Positions 1 through 6,220 are shown, counted from the first letter of the stretch. The stretch: DNA of 8,638 bases from JBOGJI01 sp050747865 (GCA_050747865.1 JBOGJI010000215.1:1-8638), one strand, 5' to 3'. A program made the numbers and translations. The notes: generated from the sequence alone by a model not told the origin.

Positions 1-155
1 GGGACGCTCCGCTCAGACGGAGGCCTCTCGACCCACGCCCGGAGCCTGCTACGCGGCGCACCGGCATGCTTACCGCGGCGGGACTCACACCCGCTAGCCG
101 GGTACGGCTGATCAGGACGCACCATGGGGGCACATCCTACAAGACCCCGGACGGG

Positions 156-175
156 AATCGCGCCGTCACGCGATT
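156..175. promoter_or_regulatory. Perfect palindrome upstream of pyk, possible operator
   Basis: Two 7-base arms, AATCGCG (156-162) and CGCGATT (169-175), form a perfect inverted repeat around a 6-base centre. The right arm shares its last bases with a TTGACG hexamer (174-179) that could be a -35 element. A protein bound here would compete with RNA polymerase, so a repressor operator for pyruvate kinase is plausible. A small RNA hairpin is the other reading. No regulator gene is in the window. Confidence 0.4.
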
Positions 176-207
176 GACGATTGGCCGTGGAAGCCCGTGG
201 CTATACT
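174..207 (+). promoter_or_regulatory. Putative pyk promoter, likely leaderless
   Basis: A good -10 hexamer TATACT lies at 202-207, only 7 bases before the ATG at 215, so the predicted transcription start falls at or next to the A of that ATG. Possible -35 elements are TTGACG at 174-179 (22-base spacer, too long) or TTGGCC at 181-186 (15-base spacer, short). The -10 is convincing and the -35 is not. No purine-rich Shine-Dalgarno precedes the ATG, which agrees with a leaderless message. Confidence 0.4.
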
Positions 208-214
208 GCGCGGC

Positions 215-1696
215 ATGGAGAGGCGCGCCAAGATCGTGGCCACCCTGGGGCCGGCGAGCGAATCGCCGGAGGCCCTGCGGCAGCTCCTCGCGGCCGGCGT
301 CGACGTGGTGCGCCTCAATCTCTCCCACGGCACGGCGGAGCGCCATCGCGAGACCCTGCGCCGGGTGCGGCAGGCCGCCGCCGAGGCCGACCGGCACATC
401 CCGGTGCTGGCGGACCTCATGGGGCCACGGTACCGGCTGGGGACGATCGCCGACGCGCCGCGCGAGCTGCAAGCCGGTGAGACCGTCAGCCTGGGCGAAG
501 ACGCGGAGGCGGTGGACCTGCCGCTCGACAGCCCAGAGCTGCTCGCCCACCTGCGGCCCGGCGAGCGGGTCCTGATCGACAACGGACTGGTCGAGCTGGC
601 GGTCGAGGAGGTCGGCGCGGCCCGGGTGAACGCCCGCGTCGTCACCGGTGGCCCGGTGTCCACCCGCAAGGGCATCAACCTGCCCGACACCGACGTCCCG
701 TTCACCATCTCGGAGAAGGACGAGGCGGACATACGGCTGGCCGTGGAAGAGGAGGCCGACTACCTGGCGGCTAGCTACGTCGGCCGCGGCGGCGACCTGG
801 ACGCGCTGCGCGAGGTCATGGACTCGCTGGGCGCCGCCATCCCACTGGTCGCCAAGCTCGAGCGCGGAGGCGCGCTCACCCACCTGGACGAGATCGTCGC
901 CGCCGCCGACGGCCTGATGGTGGCGCGCGGCGATCTTGGGGTCGAGGTGCCCCTGCACCGCGTGCCGGTGATGCAGAAGCAGATCGTCGAGGCGGGGCGG
1001 CGCGCCGGCAAGCCGGTCATCGTGGCCACCCAGATGCTGGAGTCGATGATCGAGCGGCCGCGGCCGACGCGCGCCGAGGCCTCGGACGTCGCCAACGCGG
1101 TGTTCGACGGCGCTGACGCCCTGATGCTCTCCGGCGAGTCGGCTGTCGGCCGCCATCCCGTGGCCGCCGTCCGCACCATGGCCGAGATCATCAGCGAAGC
1201 CGAGCAGCACTCACGAGCGACCCTGACCGAACGCCGGCTCCCCTCGCTGATCGATGCCCTGGAGCTCCCGCACACGCTACGCCCAGAGCGCGGCGAGGAC
1301 TTGAACCCCGAGCGAGACACCCACTTCGAGATCCCCGACGTGGTGGCGGCCGCCGCCGTGTTCACCGCCCGCGAGCTGGGCGTGCGCCAGATCGTCGCCT
1401 TCAGCCAGGGCGGCTTCACCGCCCGCTCGATCGCCCGCTACCGGCCGCCGGCGCCGATCGTCGTGTTCACCAACGAGCCGCAGGTGGCGCGCCGCATCCA
1501 GCTCCTGTGGGGCGTGCGGCCGCTGACCATCGACACCGCGGTCGAGCACCACGACGAGGTCGTGCGGGTGGTCGACCGCGAGCTGCTGGAGCACGACCTC
1601 GCCAGCCCCGGCGAGCCGATCATCATCCTCATGGGCGATCCGATCCGCGACCGGCCGCTGACGAATCTGATGCGCGTCCACCGCGTCCGCGCCTGA
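215..1696 (+). CDS. pyk: Pyruvate kinase
   Basis: Cytosolic enzyme of the last glycolytic step: phosphoenolpyruvate plus ADP gives pyruvate plus ATP, with Mg2+ and usually K+. Numbered from the ATG at 215 (493 aa), the barrel opens with KIVATLGPAS and has RLNLSHG (Arg33), the B-domain region about 75-160, AKLE (catalytic Lys214, Mg-binding Glu216), MVARGDLG (Asp240), ATQMLESM (Thr272) and PTRAEASDVANAV. The C-terminal allosteric-type domain runs from about 375 to GDPI and the TN-VH ending. The length is normal. The in-frame GTG at 197 would add six residues. I prefer the ATG because family members start close to it and a -10 hexamer lies between the two. Oddities: GPRYRLG where GPKIRTG is usual, and KLERGG for KIENxEG. 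Both are conservative around the catalytic residues. The gene is monocistronic in this window and convergent with the MMPL gene. Confidence 0.97.
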   Translation: MERRAKIVATLGPASESPEALRQLLAAGVDVVRLNLSHGTAERHRETLRRVRQAAAEADRHIPVLADLMGPRYRLGTIADAPRELQAGETVSLGEDAEAVDLPLDSPELLAHLRPGERVLIDNGLVELAVEEVGAARVNARVVTGGPVSTRKGINLPDTDVPFTISEKDEADIRLAVEEEADYLAASYVGRGGDLDALREVMDSLGAAIPLVAKLERGGALTHLDEIVAAADGLMVARGDLGVEVPLHRVPVMQKQIVEAGRRAGKPVIVATQMLESMIERPRPTRAEASDVANAVFDGADALMLSGESAVGRHPVAAVRTMAEIISEAEQHSRATLTERRLPSLIDALELPHTLRPERGEDLNPERDTHFEIPDVVAAAAVFTARELGVRQIVAFSQGGFTARSIARYRPPAPIVVFTNEPQVARRIQLLWGVRPLTIDTAVEHHDEVVRVVDRELLEHDLASPGEPIIILMGDPIRDRPLTNLMRVHRVRA

Positions 1697-1716
1697 AACG
1701 GTCGCCTCACAGGCTC

Positions 1717-4287
1717 TCAGTCGTGCCGGGTACAGAGCCAGGCGGGCAGCAACGTGATCGCGACCAGGCTGGTGAACAGGGCGCCGAGGATGGCGACGTG
1801 TCCCATCGAACGCAGGCCCGGGTAGTGCGAGAGGGAGAGGGAGCCGAAGCCGATGATGGTCGACAGGGCCGCCAGCACGATCGCCTTGCCGGTCTCCTGC
1901 ATGCCCGCGAGCTGGGCCTCGGGGCCGTCGTCCCGGCTCTCGCTGTAGCGGTGGATCATGTGGATCCCGTAGTCGACACCGATGCCGATGATCATGGTGG
2001 AGACGAAGACATTCATGAAGTTGAGCGGGATCTCGAGCAGACCCATGGTCCCGAGCATCCAGACGATGCCCACACCCAAGGGCACGAGGGCGATCACGGT
2101 CTGCTTGAGGCTGCGGAAGTCCAGCCACAGCAACAGCGCCACCAGCACGAGCCCCAGCAGCGCGGCCAGCAATGCGTCTCGTTGCACCTGCTGGCGCAGG
2201 AACTCGCCCAGCACGTTGACGCCCACCAGGGAGACCTGCGGCCCCAGCTCGCGCTCCAGCTCCTCGGCGGCCGGCGGCGGCTCCCGCCGCCACACCCGCG
2301 GAGGGGGATAGAGATAGACGACTCCCTGCCACGTCGCGTCGTCGTGGTAGAGGAAGCGCTCGAGCAGCTTGCGGCCGGCGGGTGAGTCCTCCAGGTCGGC
2401 GACGGTCAACGGCTGCCGCACTGCCATCGCCTGCTCGAACAGGTCGAGGCCGGAGGCGAAACCCTCGGGACGCAGACCCGCCTCGCGCAGCTCCTGGACG
2501 AAACGCTGGCGGATCGGCTCGGCGGACATTTCCCCGTTCCGCAGGCCTTCGAGCCACGCGAGCGCGGCCCGCTGCCGCCGCGGCTCGGGGATGAGGCGCG
2601 CCAGCGACTCCCAGCCTTTGATCACATCCTGCCGTCGCAGCCGCTCGGCGCCGGCACTGGCCCGGCCGAGCAGATCGAGCGCCTCCTGCTCGGTCTCCCC
2701 CTCGACGACCAGCATCATCTGATCGAAGCCGCCGCCGAACCGGCGCGCCACCTCGTCGCGCAGCTCGTAGGCCGGGTTCCCCTTCGGGCGCATCGGCGCC
2801 AGCCCCTCTTCGAAGTAGAGGCGGGAGGCCCCGAATCCGGCCAGCGCCGTCAGCGCCGCACCGATTCCCAGCACGATGCGCCGGTGACGTACGCAAAGGC
2901 CCATCAGGCGATCACTGCCGAAACTGTGCAGGAAGAGACGGGGAGCGCTGCGCCGCCGCCGATGGCGATCCTCCCGCCACGCCAGCATGGCGGGCAGGAG
3001 CACCAGCACCGCCAGCATGCAGAGCAGGATCCCAGTGCCGGTCAGATAGCCCATCTGGCGCAGCCCGGCGAAACGGGTGACCGCGAAGGCGTAGAACGTG
3101 GCCGCGCTGGTGACGCCGCCGACCACCACGGCGCGGCCCGACGAGCCGCTCATGCGCGCCAGCGCCGGCTCCAGCGCCGTGCCCTGGCGCCGCTCCTCCA
3201 CGTAGCGGCCGTAGGAGACGATCACGAAGTCGATGGCGAGGCCAATGAGAAGGGCCGCGACTCCGCTGGTCGCCGAGCTCAGCCGCCCAAAGGCGAGCGC
3301 CGAATATCCGAAGGTCAGCACCAGCCCGACGAGCAGGGGGATCACGGCGAATAGGAGCGGCCCGAAGCGGCGGAAGGCGAAGAGGAAGAGGAGCAGCACC
3401 CCGACCAGCGCGGTCAGCGCGTTGAGCGCCGCGTCGCGCCGGATCACGGAGTCGTCCCACAGGCCGATGACGTGGCGGCCGGTGAGCTCCACCCGCGGAG
3501 CTCGCTCGCCATCCCCCACGATGCGGGGCCAGAGCTCCTGGCTCGCCGCGATCTCCCGCTCCACCGCCGCCACCAGCCGGCGGTCGAAGTCGAGATTCTG
3601 CGGCGGCTCGACCGGCTGCGCCAGCACGACGGCCATGCGGTGGTCGTGCGAGAGCAGGTAGCCGCTCGACCAGTCGAAGCCCAGGCCGCCGGCGGAGACC
3701 TCGAAATGGCGCATCAGCACCGGCGCCAAGCCCAGAGGATCGAGCACCGCCAGCTCCTCGAGCACTATCGACTGCGGCGTGGCCAGCAGATGGCGCAGCT
3801 CCCGGGCGCGCGCGGCGAGAGCCTGCGGCCGCAGGCGCCGCTCGATCTCCCGACGGCTCTCCTCGTCCAGGAAGAGCATGGAGCGCGGCACGAACTCGGC
3901 GAGCAGCTCCTCCACCTCGCCGATCCGGTACTGCGCCCCCTGCAGCTGCGGCAGCTCCTCCAGGCGGGAGCCCAGCTCGTCCACGAACTCCAGGTAGGGA
4001 TCCACCACCGCGCCTTGCGGGATGCGAACGACGACCAGGAGGTGGTCGATGCTGCCGAAGCGCTGCAGCGCCTGCTGGAGCTTCTGGACCTCGGGGGCGT
4101 CCTGCGGCAGCAGGTGGAAGACGTCGGGGTCGAAGCGCAGGCGCGACGCCGCCGCGGCGCAGGCGACGACCAGGATCAGCGTGGCGATGAAGATCGCACG
4201 GTAGCGACGCCGCGCCAGCCCCGCCAGGGCCTGCAGGCGGCCGGGATGCCCCCGCTTGGAGCCGCGGAGATCGGCCGACTCAGCCAC
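1717..4287 (-). CDS. MMPL/RND-superfamily exporter, 12 TM
   Basis: An 856-residue inner-membrane protein with the duplicated RND layout. TM1 (about 31-48) is followed by a large periplasmic domain (49-285) and TM2-6 (about 288-436). TM7 (about 470-488) is followed by a second periplasmic domain (489-700) and TM8-12 (about 704-851). Each half carries the signature acidic TM4-type segment: LIGLAIDF with Asp353 and IIGIGVDY with Asp772, residues that in MMPL/HpnN-like proteins belong to the proton relay. Such proteins export lipids or other hydrophobic molecules by proton antiport. HpnN (hopanoids) and mycobacterial MmpL are known relatives, but no hopanoid or polyketide genes are here, so the substrate is unknown. 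The GTG start overlaps the pgsA stop by 8 nt (GTGGCTGA), indicating translational coupling. It is the last gene of its unit and no terminator is visible before the convergent pyk end. Confidence 0.92.
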   Translation of the reverse strand: MAESADLRGSKRGHPGRLQALAGLARRRYRAIFIATLILVVACAAAASRLRFDPDVFHLLPQDAPEVQKLQQALQRFGSIDHLLVVVRIPQGAVVDPYLEFVDELGSRLEELPQLQGAQYRIGEVEELLAEFVPRSMLFLDEESRREIERRLRPQALAARARELRHLLATPQSIVLEELAVLDPLGLAPVLMRHFEVSAGGLGFDWSSGYLLSHDHRMAVVLAQPVEPPQNLDFDRRLVAAVEREIAASQELWPRIVGDGERAPRVELTGRHVIGLWDDSVIRRDAALNALTALVGVLLLFLFAFRRFGPLLFAVIPLLVGLVLTFGYSALAFGRLSSATSGVAALLIGLAIDFVIVSYGRYVEERRQGTALEPALARMSGSSGRAVVVGGVTSAATFYAFAVTRFAGLRQMGYLTGTGILLCMLAVLVLLPAMLAWREDRHRRRRSAPRLFLHSFGSDRLMGLCVRHRRIVLGIGAALTALAGFGASRLYFEEGLAPMRPKGNPAYELRDEVARRFGGGFDQMMLVVEGETEQEALDLLGRASAGAERLRRQDVIKGWESLARLIPEPRRQRAALAWLEGLRNGEMSAEPIRQRFVQELREAGLRPEGFASGLDLFEQAMAVRQPLTVADLEDSPAGRKLLERFLYHDDATWQGVVYLYPPPRVWRREPPPAAEELERELGPQVSLVGVNVLGEFLRQQVQRDALLAALLGLVLVALLLWLDFRSLKQTVIALVPLGVGIVWMLGTMGLLEIPLNFMNVFVSTMIIGIGVDYGIHMIHRYSESRDDGPEAQLAGMQETGKAIVLAALSTIIGFGSLSLSHYPGLRSMGHVAILGALFTSLVAITLLPAWLCTRHD

Positions 4288-4858
4288 GGTCGCCAGGCGG
4301 GGCGGCCGCGCCGTTGGCGCGGATCAGGGGCGTATAACGGACGAAGTACTCCACCGCCGACCAGACACTGACGAAGAGCGCCACCCACAGCGACGCCGGC
4401 GCCAGCCGCTGGAAGCTGCCGAGCTGATTGGAGATGATGAGCAGCGAGATGGCGATCACCTGCACCACGGTCTTGACCTTGCCCGCCGGACCAGCGGCGA
4501 TGACGACGCTCTCCGACGCCGCGAAGCTGCGCAGCGCCGAGACGGCGAACTCGCGGGCGATGATGATCATCACCATCCAGGCGGGGGCCAGGTCCAACGC
4601 CACCAGCGAGATGAACGCCGCCGAGATGAGGATCTTGTCCGCCGCCGGATCGAGGAGCTTGCCGAGCCGCGTCACGATGCGATGGCGCCGGGCGATGAAG
4701 CCGTCGAGGAAGTCGGTGAGCGCCGCCAGCAGGAAGACTCCCAGGCCGACGAACTCGCGGTTTTCGAACTTGGTCAGCAGCACCACCACGAGCAGCGGCA
4801 CCAGGACGATCCGGAACAGGCTCAGGAGGTTGGGTAGATGGCGGATCGGGTTGGACAC
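4280..4858 (-). CDS. pgsA: CDP-diacylglycerol-glycerol-3-phosphate 3-phosphatidyltransferase
   Basis: Committed step of phosphatidylglycerol and cardiolipin synthesis in the inner membrane: CDP-diacylglycerol plus glycerol-3-phosphate gives phosphatidylglycerophosphate plus CMP. The 192-aa product has the complete CDP-alcohol phosphatidyltransferase motif D-x2-D-G-x2-A-R-x8-G-x3-D-x3-D at Asp49, Asp52, Gly53, Ala56, Arg57, Gly66, Asp70 and Asp74. The N-terminal start MSNPIRHLPNLLSLFRI is typical of PgsA, and about six hydrophobic segments can be drawn. The substrate is assigned from the overall look (PNLLSLFRI, IIIAREF). A related CDP-alcohol transferase is possible but less likely. GTG start. 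It lies 52 nt downstream of the transglycosylase gene and overlaps the exporter gene by 8 nt, so the three probably share a transcript. Confidence 0.93.
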   Translation of the reverse strand: MSNPIRHLPNLLSLFRIVLVPLLVVVLLTKFENREFVGLGVFLLAALTDFLDGFIARRHRIVTRLGKLLDPAADKILISAAFISLVALDLAPAWMVMIIIAREFAVSALRSFAASESVVIAAGPAGKVKTVVQVIAISLLIISNQLGSFQRLAPASLWVALFVSVWSAVEYFVRYTPLIRANGAAAPPGDRG

Positions 4859-4864
4859 AGGGCA

Positions 4865-4882
4865 CCCCGCGAAATCGCGGGG
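4865..4882 (-). repeat. Perfect hairpin between transglycosylase gene and pgsA
   Basis: An 8-base inverted repeat, CCCCGCGA against TCGCGGGG, lies 6 bases before the pgsA GTG start. With a 4-base loop it gives a 7-bp all-GC stem. On the pgsA transcript the GGGG of the 3' arm is the only Shine-Dalgarno-like run, so the stem could hide the ribosome site. There is no T-run after it, so it is not a standard terminator of the upstream gene. Confidence 0.55.
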
Positions 4883-4891
4883 AGTCTAGCA
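4883..4891 (-). promoter_or_regulatory. Extended -10 promoter candidate for pgsA
   Basis: On the minus strand TGC followed directly by TAGACT makes an extended -10 element just upstream of the hairpin. Transcription would start near 4876, inside the hairpin, so this transcript would lack most of the 5' arm. No convincing -35 is seen, as expected for an extended -10. It may be an internal promoter giving pgsA and the exporter independent expression. Confidence 0.35.
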
Positions 4892-4910
4892 ATCCCGCCC
4901 GCCGGTGGGT

Positions 4911-5564
4911 TCAGGGGCGCCGGGTGGTGATCACGATCCGGCCGTCGGCGCCGCGGGCGATGTAGGTCGGGCGGCCGCGCCGCACGGCCGCCGCCGACAC
5001 GCCAGGCAACGTGAATCCGGCGTCCCCGTTCATCCGCATGATCCGCTGGACGTACGCGCGCGTCTCCGCGTACGGCGGCACGCCCCCGTATCGGACCACC
5101 GCCTCCGGTCCGGCGTTGTAGCCGGCCAGCGCGTGCACCAGGTTGTCCTCGAAGCGATCCAGCATCTGGCGCAGATAGCTGGTGCCGCCACGGATGTTCT
5201 GCTCGGGATCGAAGGGATCGTCCACTCCCAGCTCCCGCGCGGTCCCCGGCATGAGCTGCATGAGGCCCATGGCCCCCTTCACCGAAACCGCCGCGGCGTT
5301 GTACCCAGACTCCGCCTGGATTACGGCGCGCACCAGCTTGGGCTCGAGCCGATGCTGACGGGCATAGCGGCCGACGAGCTCCTCGAGCCGCTCTTCAGGC
5401 ACCCGCACCAGCCGCTGAGCCGCCCGCCGCGCCCGGTGCACCCGCGTCTCGTTGTAGATTTCCTTGAGCCCGCTCTCCCCCACCCGCACCCTGAGCTGCG
5501 CCCCACCCGGCAGCGCGATCGCCACCAACAGCCCGAACAGCGCTATGCAGCGAACCATACGCAT
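4911..5564 (-). CDS. Secreted lytic transglycosylase, SLT/GH23 family
   Basis: Cleaves the MurNAc-GlcNAc bond of peptidoglycan non-hydrolytically, leaving 1,6-anhydro-MurNAc, in the periplasm. From the ATG at 5564 the protein is 217 aa. It has a signal peptide (MRMVRCIALFGLLVAIAL then PGGAQ, cleavage near residue 22), then a basic helical linker, then the SLT domain at about 62-180. Motif I is VIQAESGYN with catalytic Glu85, motif II is GAMGLMQLMPGTA, then DPEQNIRGGTSYL and ALAGYNAGP. The C-terminal tail of about 35 residues is Arg/Gly-rich and ends ADGRIVITTRRP. A TTG two codons upstream (5570) is an alternative start. I favour ATG because the predicted transcription start (about 5572) leaves almost no leader. 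It has its own promoter and probably heads the unit with pgsA and the exporter. No lipobox cysteine is seen at the cleavage site. Confidence 0.94.
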   Translation of the reverse strand: MRMVRCIALFGLLVAIALPGGAQLRVRVGESGLKEIYNETRVHRARRAAQRLVRVPEERLEELVGRYARQHRLEPKLVRAVIQAESGYNAAAVSVKGAMGLMQLMPGTARELGVDDPFDPEQNIRGGTSYLRQMLDRFEDNLVHALAGYNAGPEAVVRYGGVPPYAETRAYVQRIMRMNGDAGFTLPGVSAAAVRRGRPTYIARGADGRIVITTRRP

Positions 5565-5892
5565 GAGCAAACGCCGTCACTCTAGACAGGATCGCGTCAC
5601 GACGCAAGCACAGCGGGAGCAGCGCCGTGGGGACTCGCCAGACTATTGGAATCTGATTGAGGTCGATGTCGGCGACAACGGGCAGGGGGTGCCCGAGCTT
5701 GAGTCCGACGACAATCCAGTCCTCCAGCGTCGAGTGCAGCTCTTGCTGGCACTGGGCCAGCGTGGCGCCGAAGGCCACGACGCCGAGGCAGTCCGGGATG
5801 CGGCCGGTGAAGCTTCCGTCCTCGAGCTTGTCGTAGACGGCGCGCCGCAAGGCCTCCTCGATGTAGCGGCTCAGGATGAAGTCTCGGGACAT
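5395..5892 (-). CDS. Orphan HicB-family antitoxin, 3' end run-on
   Basis: HicB antitoxins bind and inhibit the HicA mRNA interferase and repress their own promoter. From the ATG at 5892, residues 1-80 match the HicB-like core: helical start (RYIEEALRRAVYDKLED), then GSFTGRIPDCLGVVAFGATL, then a helix QELHSTLEDWIVVGLKLG and HPLPVVADIDLN. Family members of this type end about here (75-100 aa). This frame has no stop and continues to 165 aa, overlapping the transglycosylase gene by about 170 nt on the same strand, with tail residues unlike any HicB. A TAG sits about 10 nt past the DIDLN codons in another frame, so a one-base shift would end the protein normally. No HicA frame exists on either side. 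I infer a decayed or solitary antitoxin. The core is certain to about 0.8; the C-terminus is doubtful. Confidence 0.68.
   Translation of the reverse strand: MSRDFILSRYIEEALRRAVYDKLEDGSFTGRIPDCLGVVAFGATLAQCQQELHSTLEDWIVVGLKLGHPLPVVADIDLNQIPIVWRVPTALLPLCLRRDAILSRVTAFAHAYGSLHSAVRAVGGDRAAGWGAAQGAGGGERAQGNLQRDAGAPGAAGGSAAGAGA
5579..5607 (-). promoter_or_regulatory. Sigma-70-like promoter of the transglycosylase gene
   Basis: On the minus strand TTGCGT (5607-5602) and TAGAGT (5584-5579) are separated by exactly 17 bases, a good housekeeping-type promoter. Transcription would begin near 5572, giving a leader of about 8 nt before the ATG at 5564, too short for a Shine-Dalgarno. The promoter lies inside the run-on part of the upstream HicB-like frame, evidence that this part of that frame is not native coding sequence. 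Confidence 0.55.
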
Positions 5893-5901
5893 CGCGGTGT
5901 C

Positions 5902-5907
5902 ATTGTA
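5902..5907 (-). promoter_or_regulatory. -10 element for the HicB-like gene
   Basis: TACAAT on the minus strand lies 9 bases before the ATG at 5892, so the transcript would have only 2-3 leader bases. No Shine-Dalgarno is present, and no recognisable -35 stands 16-18 bases further up. Together with pyk and the transglycosylase gene this suggests a shared habit of leaderless starts. Confidence 0.35.
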
Positions 5908-5934
5908 TCTGTTGTGGGGATGGGTCCGCCGGAG

Positions 5935-6003
5935 CTGGAGCGCTCCAGGCCCAGGTGCCTCCAGGCACAGCTGCCACCCACCTTTGAGTGGCACCTATTT
6001 CGC
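5935..6003. repeat. REP-like cluster of short palindromes
   Basis: Three short inverted repeats follow each other: CTGGAGCGCTCCAG (5935-5948, a 14-bp perfect palindrome), GTGCCT-cc-AGGCAC (about 5955-5968), and TGCCAC with GTGGCA (about 5973-5994). They are followed by CACCTATTTC. The GGTGCC/GGCACC type of arm next to CACCTWTT resembles repetitive palindromes associated with Y1 transposases, and a similar end motif lies after the transposase in this window (8622-8636). The cluster separates the HicB-like gene from the region upstream of it. One copy only is visible, so membership in a genome-wide repeat family is inferred. Confidence 0.4.
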
Positions 6004-6126
6004 GGCGGCGCCGGCGATGGCATAGCCGGCGGCCAGGGTGTGGATCGAGGCTGCAGCACGCTGACCGGGATTGTAGCGCTTGGGGGCTCCGACGAGCTGC
6101 TGGCGGTACATGGTATCTAATACCAT
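5995..6126 (-). CDS. Possible 43-aa protein with Shine-Dalgarno
   Basis: I do not recognise this frame. From the ATG at 6126 it reads MVLDTMYRQQLVGAPKRYNP, is basic and Gln/Arg-rich in its first half, and ends in an Ala/Gly-rich tail GYAIAGAAAK before a TAG. The frame is open upstream to a TAG about 42 nt before the ATG. A perfect GGAGG (6144-6140) precedes the ATG by 13 nt, longer than ideal but one of the few Shine-Dalgarno sites in the window. The start region sits within the 11-bp palindrome 6106-6130, which supplies two in-frame ATG codons. It could be a small gene, the tail of a decayed one, or chance. Confidence 0.2.
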   Translation of the reverse strand: MVLDTMYRQQLVGAPKRYNPGQRAAASIHTLAAGYAIAGAAAK

Positions 6127-6130
6127 GTAC
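6106..6130. repeat. Perfect 11-bp inverted repeat
   Basis: Arms GTACATGGTAT (6106-6116) and ATACCATGTAC (6120-6130) flank a 3-base centre CTA. Two more base pairs form beyond a mismatch (6103-6104 with 6132-6133). The AT-rich arms stand out in GC-rich surroundings. Size and symmetry fit an operator for a dimeric regulator. As RNA it would form a strong hairpin. It overlaps the start of the possible 43-aa frame. Confidence 0.6.
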
Positions 6131-6161
6131 TGCTTGAAGCCTCCGATGAGCCGCCGGAAGC

Positions 6162-6205
6162 GCGGCTAAGGTAATAGCTGGGGCAGGGCTTCTTCCTTTA
6201 GCCGC
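6162..6205. repeat. Inverted repeat downstream of the NYN gene
   Basis: GCGGCTAAGG (6162-6171) and CCTTTAGCCGC (6195-6205) pair over 10 bp with one bulged T, around a loop of 23 bases. It starts 16 bp after the NYN stop, where a 3' end is expected. There is no T-run on the minus strand after the second arm, so it would be an atypical terminator or a 3'-protective stem. Confidence 0.45.
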
Positions 6206-6220
6206 TGCCGGTTCGGCCGT

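Noticed and set aside
1..60. Possible tRNA or terminator at the left edge
   Set aside because: Only a 5-bp stem (7-11 with 18-22) is found. No cloverleaf, no T-loop consensus and no T-run.
137..1210. Long minus-strand open frames of 357 and 214 codons opposite pyk
   Set aside because: They are antisense to a full pyruvate kinase with intact motifs. Their composition (Ala, Arg, Gly, His, Asp) is that of GC-rich mirror frames, with no domain seen.
1277..2896. 539-codon minus-strand frame spanning pyk and the exporter gene
   Set aside because: It crosses two real genes. In the exporter part it is the same strand in a shifted frame, with low-complexity Arg/Ala/Gly sequence.
3472..4371. 299-codon plus-strand frame opposite the exporter
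   Set aside because: A Gln/Arg/Leu-rich mirror of the exporter coding strand with no recognisable motif.
4865..4882. Rho-independent terminator of the transglycosylase gene
   Set aside because: The stem is good but no T-run follows on the minus strand, and the next gene begins 6 bases on.
4905..5585. 226-codon plus-strand frame opposite the transglycosylase gene
   Set aside because: His/Pro/Arg-rich antisense shadow of a gene with complete catalytic motifs.
5893..5994. N-terminal extension of the HicB frame to 5994
   Set aside because: The extra 34 residues come from the REP-like palindromes and lie upstream of the -10 hexamer. The family starts at the ATG at 5892.
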